Below are positions 12,701-21,700 of a stretch of 64,000 bases of DNA, in pieces. A program made the translations under genes and the position numbers. This DNA comes from Zoroaster sp. YZ-2022 (taxonomy: Eukaryota; Echinodermata; Asteroidea; Forcipulatida; Zoroasteridae): assembly GCA_029582265.1 (NCBI GenBank), contig CM055822.1, forward strand, positions 37,512,590-37,576,589. The letters run 5' to 3'. The notes under the pieces are model-generated. The model saw nothing but the letters and a program-made list of their open reading frames with translations, did not search any database and was not told where the DNA came from. Positions within the stretch are counted from its first letter, which is position 1. Each line of letters starts with the position of its first letter.

Positions 12701-15700
12701 AACTGGTTAATAACCTACATGTAGTTTTCATTTTAATGTGGAATGTGGATGACAGATTAATTTTGAAAATGATATCACTAATTTTACCAGACTGCCTAGC
12801 TCCTGATACATACATATTTCAAGTGATGTTTGATACCATCGATTTTACACCAAGTATTAAAGGGGGCAGTATCGTCACGATCAACAGGACATGGAATCAG
12901 AGTGCCTGTTTTAGATTAAGTCAGTGACTGAAAACAATTTCCCACATGATAAGGTCATATTACCATTGCTGCTTGGAGTGTCGTGGCCGAGCGGTCTAGC
13001 TTACCGGACTCAAGTTCTGGTGTTAGCAGCAGAATGTGGGTTCGAATCCCGGCCGTGACACTTGTGTCCTTGAGCAAGACACTTAACCATAATTGCTTCT
13101 CTCCACCCAGGGGTTAAATGGGTACCCAGGTGAGGGCAGAGTTGGTTGATTAGCCCTACATGTATATGCGCTGTAATGGCAGCAGTTGAGCTGTATACTC
13201 CCCAGGGAGCTGAGATGGTTTCAGGAATGATTTATGAGCCTTATGAGCAGGGGTAATAATATGCGCCTTGAGCACCACTCAGTTGGTGGATACGTGCGCT
13301 ATATAAGTCCACACATTATTATTATTATTATTCCGTGCCAAAGTGGACACTACTCAAAGAAATAAAATTCGATGCTGAACTGTCTTTTCACTTTTAAGTT
13401 ATTGTTAAGACATGTAAGGATCAGAATTCAACTTTTTTTTAATCAATAACTTATCTCTACAGTAATGCGAGTTATCGTGTAGGAGATATTTAATAATGTG
13501 TTTTGTGAATGAAAATTTGATTTGATTTAACTTTTTAATATTTTTCAACAGTATTAAGTTAAAATTGTGAATGCAAATCTTCAAATTGCTCTCAACTTTG
13601 TTGACGGACAAAGTGTAATGCGAGTTACCATCATGCGGACATCGATTACATGCCCTGTTGAAAGTCTGTTCTGACCATGACGATACTGCCCCTTTTAAGT
13701 TTTATCTAAAGCTATGATCATTTTATGATTTTTGAGATTACACTAAAAGGTTTTTAATTATTATTATTATACTTGTTTTTCTTTACAGGCCAAAGAAATG
13801 CTGAAACAGGCAATCCAGTACAATCGGCATGATTTGTCTTATACCATGCTGGCAAAGATCTACTTGATGGAAGGCGATATTCACATGGCAATTGATGTTT
13901 ACAAGAGGGCAATTGAGTAAGTACAGAAACAGGTATTGTCAAAGAATGTAGGATTATGTGGGGACAATGTGGACTTATTTCCACAGACACTCAAAAAGCA
14001 CTGAGTTTACAGTGCTCCATACACTGTACAACATGTACATCGTTGTAGGGCAAAAATCAAATATTCATGCAAATTGTAGTGCTATATATGATTTTAGCTA
14101 GCCAATCGTCATCGGGCAAGCTCGGTGGTCAAGAAGTTAAGATGTATGCACTACTATTTAAAGCAGGAAGTCACCTGTGGAGTCTCCCTCTCCCGACAAT
14201 CAGAAAGCGCTGAGTTTACGGTGCTTCATACAATGTATACTCACGGAATTTAAAAACGCATCATCCCAATATTTCACATTTTTTTCAACAGCAGATTATT
14301 GCAGTGAGAAATAAGAAGATAGGTTAACAATTTATGATATTTTAATCAATACTTTCTCAGTCAAGCATGAGCGCATATTTTCACATCATACTGACACAAT
14401 AAAAGTGCTATGTACAATTATGGCTTCAATTTATCACATATAAGTTATACATATTTATTGAGAAATATAAGTTGATGCGTTTTTAAATTCTGTGAGTGTA
14501 CATATGTCGGTGTAGGGCAAAAATCAAATATTCATGCAAATCGTCATCGGGCAAGCTCGGTATAGTCAAGAAGTTAAGATGTATGAACTATTAAGCAGGA
14601 AGCCTTTGGAGTTTGAATCCTGCCCAAGTCACCTGTGGAGTTTTTTTTTTTCCCCACAGACACTCAGAAAGCACTGAGTTTACAGTGCTTCATATGTACA
14701 TATGTCAGTGTTGTTCAATTTCAGAATCTTGTGAATATTAGGGAAAGCACTAACATTGCTTTAATATAAGGGGACAAAATTACATGACTGGGTCTTCAGG
14801 GCATGATAAAAACCAAAGGGATCATGGCCACAGTTTTAAAATTAACTAGGGCTTAAGTTATTCATGCAGTATTGACCGCATATGATATGGGACGTGGCCA
14901 CAGACTATAATATATTGTGAAGATCTAACAGTTTATATGATATAAAAAAAACTTGTATCCTCTTTTAGTGATCTCAAGACACAAGCCTAGAGGTATCTGT
15001 ACGAACAGTTCAAAATTGAGTAATTTTTTTTTTTTAAATGACAAAAAGAAATAGTAAAATTGACCTGTTGGTAACACGCATTTTGTGTGATGAATACACG
15101 ATCTGATTTTGATAAGACCGGTTAATACTGGTTGCACCCCCCTACCCGATCATGTTCGTCCAAGATTGTCTAAACTCTCTTCGGCATTGATTAATATTAT
15201 TTAACGCAAGTCACTTATTTTTTTGTTGCTAGCTTTTCTCCAGAGAACCCAGAATTGTTAACTACACTGGGATTGCTGTATCTACAGGTAAAGGAATCAT
15301 ATCCAGTTTTTGTTGCATATTTTTGTCAATAATTTGTTCAGTAATATTTGTAGCTTTGCATGGTGAAAAGGATAAGTGAAGACTGTTTGCGGTAACACCA
15401 TGTGAAATTCTCAAATTGAGTAGTAATTAGTTCTGAAAAGAACTGGAGGTGTCACCGCAAATAATTTGTTATTGTTATTTATTTATTTTTTTTTTTTAAC
15501 TGAGGAATGTCAACATTTGTCAACAATGGGGCTGTGCCGGGTATCCGGGTATCAGAATACCTGACCAAAACTGTCATTACCCAGTTCCAATTACCCGTAA
15601 ACGACTTTTTAAAATTCAGACTTAACATTTAAGTAGTGCGAACAGAAATATACTGAACAGCAAAAGAAACGTCGTATGAATACAAGATATCAACAGGTAT

Positions 15701-18700
15701 ATTTTGTAACGTACACTTTGAAAACCATTCAAGTCGCATTCCATCCGCCTATAGGATTTTCAGGCACAGTCATGATTCAGAATGATGTTAGACTGCATAT
15801 TTCCCGAAAACGATACATGTAAAACTCTTGTGGTTGAGTTATGTCAACGATTTAAAATCACGACGTTTCTTTTGCTGTTCAGTATATGCATGGAGGAAGA
15901 AAACAGGAGTCACAACGAAGGCATATCAAAGGTTCAATGTCTTTTGCCGCGGTCGTAAAACTTCCAAGCCAGCGCTAATCGTTTAATCCGATTATCGAGG
16001 AGAACTACAGCCTCTTATCTCATAACCAATTAGCACTTCTGAGTGGCCCATTGAAAATACGTTACGGCCGCCCGCTACGCTTACCAGTTTTACGACCGCG
16101 ATAATCCCCTTGTGTACAATGTCTTTTGCCGCTCGGCCTGCTCGCGACCAGCATACATAATTGGAGGGTAGAAATCTGTAGCAAACGAATAAACACAAAC
16201 GATGCGCACTACGTTTCGCGGGCTTTTATATTGCGCAGTTCATTGTCTTCAATAGCGATTTTTCCACCGAGTATTTTGGTGTTTTGATCGTCGAATTTGG
16301 CGAAGTCGAAGCTGACTTACGGTAAATATAACATTCAGATGTTACAATAAAGTGTCTTTTTAGCAACTTATTTTAAGGATATTTCCGGTGATCTCTGGAA
16401 GCCAACCAATTGTCAAATTCAAAGACGTGTTGTTTAGCTTTTTATCATTTCAATCCTCATATATGTACGATGCTGTACACTGAAGATATTGCAGTGTTGG
16501 ATTCGTAGGTCGAGTTGGATCGGGAGCCAGCCTTCCATGTAGTGCAATAGGACAACGCGTCAGCAATGCGCGCAATGCGCATGTGCAAAGAAAGCCTGGC
16601 TGTAGTTCTCCTCGATAATCGGATTAAACGATTAGCGCTGCCTTAGAAATTTTACGACCGCGGCAAAAGACATTGAACCTTTGATATGCCTTCGTTGTGA
16701 CTCCTTCTGTTTTCTTCCTCCATGGTATATGTGACTCTTGAACAATGTAATGTTTACAGACAGATACTGTATTTGCCATACATTTTTCTCCAACTGCTTC
16801 AAAGAACTTATCAAACCAGCAGCACAGGAGGGAATGTTTGAGTAATTGTTTTACGTTAATAAAAATGGCACAGTAAAGAAAAGATCGATTAAATTTTGTT
16901 ACCATTTACAGTACATATATTTGTGCACCACCGGAGACATATTTTCAACAAAAATGAAAACGGGTATCCGGGTATCCGAAGTTTCCTGATTTCGGGTATC
17001 CGGTTCCAAAAAAATCCGAAAACGCACAGCCCTAGTCAACAAAACGTTTAGGTTATGCTCATTACAGTCATGATGTAATTTTTACCATTGCCTTTATTTA
17101 CAGATCAACCAAAACCAGAAAGCCTTTGAATATCTTGGCAATGCTCTGACCTATGACCCCAGTAATGTTAAGGTGAGATTCAGTGCATATTTATCAGATC
17201 AAATCTCTAACATTAATATCCCCAGTTACTTCGGCTGTATCTTACTGTAGCCATCTGATTAAAGCTAGTTTATCCTTTTGGTAAAATAAGTTGAGTAAAG
17301 GGCATGTCCATTAGATCAGAATGTCTTCGAGAACATTTTTTAAGGGGCACCAAGGCCAATCCGAGCGGTCTAGCTTACCGGATTCAAGTTCTGGTGTTAG
17401 CAACATAATGTGGGTTCGAATCACGGCCGTGACACTTGTGTCCTTGAGCAAGACACTTAATCATAATTGCTTCTCTCCACCCAGGGGTTAAATGGGTACC
17501 TGTGAAGGCAGAGTTGGTTTGCTCTATATGCGCTAGAAATGGCAGCAATTGAGCTGTATACTCCCCAGGGAGCTGAGATGGTTTCAGGAATGATTTATGA
17601 GCCTTATGAGCAGGGATAATAATATAATGCGCCTTGAGCACCACTTACATGTAGTTGGTGGATACGTGCGCTATATAAATCCACACATTATTATTATTAT
17701 TAATACCAGGGCACTGGTATGGAGGCAGCAGTGCTGGGAGTTACCGGTTAGTTCGCTAACCGTTTAACTGAAACTTTCACAGTCAGTTAACCTGTTAACC
17801 GAAAGTCGGCACCTGACAGCCACACAAACAAGATAGTCGGCAAATGGAACAAGGTGTATAAATATTCAATCAAAAAGCATCAGTAAACTTCCCGCATTGA
17901 TTGTTTAACAACCAACACAGCAAAAAAGAAAGTCTAGAACAACAAAATGGGTTGCAAATTCTTCCAAAATTGTTGGGTGTTTTAAAAAAAAAAAATTTTT
18001 TAAATATTGGTTTCGGTTTATATAGCCAGTTAGCAAATTTGTCAACGTTTTGTGCAGTTTCGGTTGGCTAACCAGTTAACCGTCCCAGCACGAGGAGACT
18101 CATTTCGCCTCATTGCCTTTGTGAAATTTCAGGCCTAACATGATGCAACATAAGTAAAGACTGTTTGCGGTTGACACATTGTAAAAATTCTCTTTTGAGT
18201 AGTATATTGGTGAAATTCTTGCGTCGGAAGATAAACAATTGATTTAATTTTGCCCTACACCGACGTGTGTATAGCACTGTATGCTCAGTGCTTTCCGAGT
18301 GTCTGAAAAAACTACACAGGTGACTCTGGTGGGATTCGAACCCACGACCTCCTGCTTATTAGTGCAGACGTCTTAACCTCTCGACCACCGAGCTTGCCCG
18401 ATGACGATTGGCCGGCTAGAATCATATATAGCAGCGGGTTCTGCAATATATATAGATTGGTGAAATTCTTGCGTCGGGAGATAAACAATTGATTTAATTT
18501 TGCCCTACACTCAGAAAGCACTGAGCATACAGTGCTATACACACGTCGGTGTAGGGCAAAATTAAATCAATTTTTGAGTAGTAATTCTGCAAAGGACTGG
18601 TTACAACTCTGTGTTTTCGATCAGTATGCTCTGATCATCTTCAACATGGATATTTCAAAGTTAAATGGATATCTCAAACTTAAATTCACAACTACAGATA

Positions 18701-21700
18701 TCCCTTCAAGTGAATAATTATGAATTCTCCTAATACTTATTTTGGTTTTTATTTCTAGGCTATCCTTGCAGCCGGCAGCATGATGCAGCAACATGGCGAT
18801 TTTGAAGTTGCATTGACCAAGTACCGTATTGCGGCTGCTTCTGTCCCGGAGAGTGCCCCATTGTGGAATAACATTGGCATGTGCTTCTTTGGCAAGAAGA
18901 AGTTTGTAGCAGTAAGTAAATTATTATAATTTTTTATGTAGTAATGATCTTATTTATCCTGGGTAGCCTTGAGGTGTACGCGGCAACATGAAATACACGC
19001 CTGGAAAAAGACCACACACACGAGTGGCGAAGCCACGATTGCCTTTACCAGTCCGAGGATACTACTACTGAATTATTCATAAACCTCCAGCAAAATGAAT
19101 AATTTATGTATGTAAATTTATTTAAACCAATCACCATTAAGCAAAATGTTGGGCTTGTCTATATTTAAGTGATACCATAACAAATTAGTTGCCTAGTGCA
19201 TTATGTATTAACGTTTCTCCAGCAAATCAGTAGAGAAAAGATCACAGAACGGTACTGGTAAATGCCCTTGGGGCGTCTGCTACTTTCGTGTTTGGTCTTT
19301 TTTTTCATGAGTTGTGTTCCAGGTTGCCGCATGGGCCTTGACAGGGCTACTCAGGGGACCCAGATTTGAACTGTTAAAGGTAGGGCTGTGCGTTTTTGGA
19401 TATTTTTGGAACCGGATACCCGACATCAGGAAATTTCGGATACCCGGATACCCGTTTTCATTTTTGTTTAAAACATGCCTCCAGTGGTGTACAAATACAT
19501 GTACTGTAAATGGTAACAAATTGACTTTTACAATACAGAGGATACCATACTTAAATCGATCTTTTCTTTATTGGAGTGTAATCTCTTGAATTTAAAGATA
19601 ATTGTCTGTAACAGTGCAACCATAACATTGTTCAAGAGTCACAGATTTCTGTTCGCACCGCTCAAATGTTAAGTCCGAATTTTAAAAAGTCGTTTACGGG
19701 TAATTGGAGCCGAAAAATGGAACCGGGTAATGACTGTTTCGGTCGGGTATCCAGATACCCGGCACAGCCCTAGTTAAAGGGGAACCAGAAGCACAGATGT
19801 AAACTGAAAAGTGTTCTGGTATCTTTTACGTGCACAGGACCTAAAGGTCCTAAAGTACCAAATACGATGAAGCTTTCACCGGCTAGTTTTATATTTATAT
19901 TTATTGAAAACAAGAGAGATGAAATGAATGTACATTACAAGGAGTCTATTACTTACATTTAAAGACCATACAAAATGGTAAATATTTTCAACCCTGTTTT
20001 AAAAAGTAAGTAATTCTAAGTAGGAATCATCAAAAATCTTATTTTCATTATTTTTATTTAACCCTTCAACAAACCTATGAAAATGTACTTCGCCACTGCC
20101 GCGAACGACAGGCCCAAAACAAAAGCCGTCGGGGACACTTTCACTGAGCCTATTTTGATGATTTACGGGAGGGCGAACGCTACAACTGTTTACTGCGGTA
20201 CGTTTTGTACACAAAACATATCACATCGCGTACAGCTGCAAAAATAAGTTTACCAACTGCGACTTCCGAAAGTGTTTTTGAAAAAGTTTCCAAAAGTAGT
20301 ACTGACCAATTGTGTTGTTCATCATCGTCATTTGATGGAGATTATACTGATGCCAAAGTTGGTTATATAAGTGACATAGAATCGCATCAATTAAGCCCAG
20401 AATGGACAAAATCCGGACGAAATCCTGGCGAAAATGGCGAAGCTTAAGGAAGATCTCGAGTCTAGTATAAGTGCACATAATGGTATCCTATTTTTATTAC
20501 TTTTTACGAACAAATATTCTAAGAGCAAACAAAGTTTGGAATGTCCAGTATTTGAATCGTTGAATTTTGTTATCAGGAAAGTTAATCTCACTGTAAAATG
20601 TGTCCAAATTGTTCTTGTTTTGTGCTGATAAAAATCATCCTTTGGTGATCTTGCCGGTGCTGTCAACCAGACTAATAGTTTGACAATGACCCGACCCCGG
20701 TATGTCCACACTGCACTGGAAATACACATCCGTGCACGGACACACACACAATACATGAGTTGCACGTGAAGGGGAATCCCATATGTACATGTACGGCCAC
20801 GGACAATGCGGCAGCAGCCAGACCGTTGTTAAGACGGCTCCTTTCGAGCTCCCGTAAAAGTACGTCATAAAAACAGGAAAAATGTTTGCTGCCGCCACGG
20901 GCCGCAAATGTCCAACAGACTTCGCGGATTTCAACCGCTGGAATGTTGGTTGAAAATCATGATTTTTTCAGCAATTTCTGATTTGTTTTAATGTTTTTTT
21001 GGAATAGCATATAAATAACTAAATACATACTGAACAATTTTGAGTAAAAAAATCAAGGCACTTTGTATGGACTTTAAGTGTGTCATTTGTGTACTAACCT
21101 ACATGTACTTGTAGTCCATAGTACAGTGAATCTAGGGGAATTCATGATGTATTGTTCCACAGACGCGCAAGTTCTCAAAAAGAAGCAGTGCAGTCTGGGA
21201 GACTTACCCGGCGACTTAGCGTTTATCGCGTTCGCCCCGCAGCATCCGCCCCGCAGCATCCGCCCCACAGCATCCGCCCCGCAGCATTCGCCCCGCAGCA
21301 TCCGCCCCGCAGCATTCGCCCCACGTCTAGCTAAAAGATTGCATCTAATTCTAGAAACTAGCTTTGCGCATCAAGTGCCATATCCCATGATCCTTTACTG
21401 TAGGCCGGGCAGGGTAGCAAAACTCGTAACCATGATCGTTGTGCGTGCGCGCATTTAGAGTACAATGCCGTGGTATGGTTTACAGCAGGCTGGCACATTT
21501 CATTTACATGTACGTGTGTAGGTAATAGACTTATGACATTACCAAATACCAATGATGTACCTTCCCTTGAAGAAGTACATACATGTATATGCTGGTAGTA
21601 ACCACCTTTGTGTATGTCATTATTTTACATGGATTGTATTATATATTTTGAAGGCTATCAGCTGTCTCAAGAGGGCAGCATACCTTGCGTCATTTGACTG

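Larger units (their letters stand above)
15527..17034. mobile_element. hAT family DNA transposon, copy 1 (nested)
   Basis: The ends read TGGGGCTGTGC and GCACAGCCCTA. An exact 8-base duplication, GTCAACAA, flanks it (15519-15526 and 17035-17042), the hAT signature. Subterminal GGGTATCCGGGTATC repeats are shared with the copies at 19381 and 54823. It lies in BBS4 intron 6 and contains two later insertions. Confidence 0.92.

Noticed and set aside
12976..13062. Functional tRNA-Leu gene
   Set aside because: The head resembles tRNA-Leu but is continuous with a repeated SINE body and tail, and other copies in the window share it.
18330..18405. Functional tRNA gene
   Set aside because: A and B boxes are present, but the sequence is followed by the SINE body, repeated in the window, and the cloverleaf stems are imperfect.
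20205..20447. Gene on the + strand (frame with [12 protein letters not shown])
   Set aside because: No ATG at the start, no recognised domain, and no splice context. Noted only as an unidentified open segment.
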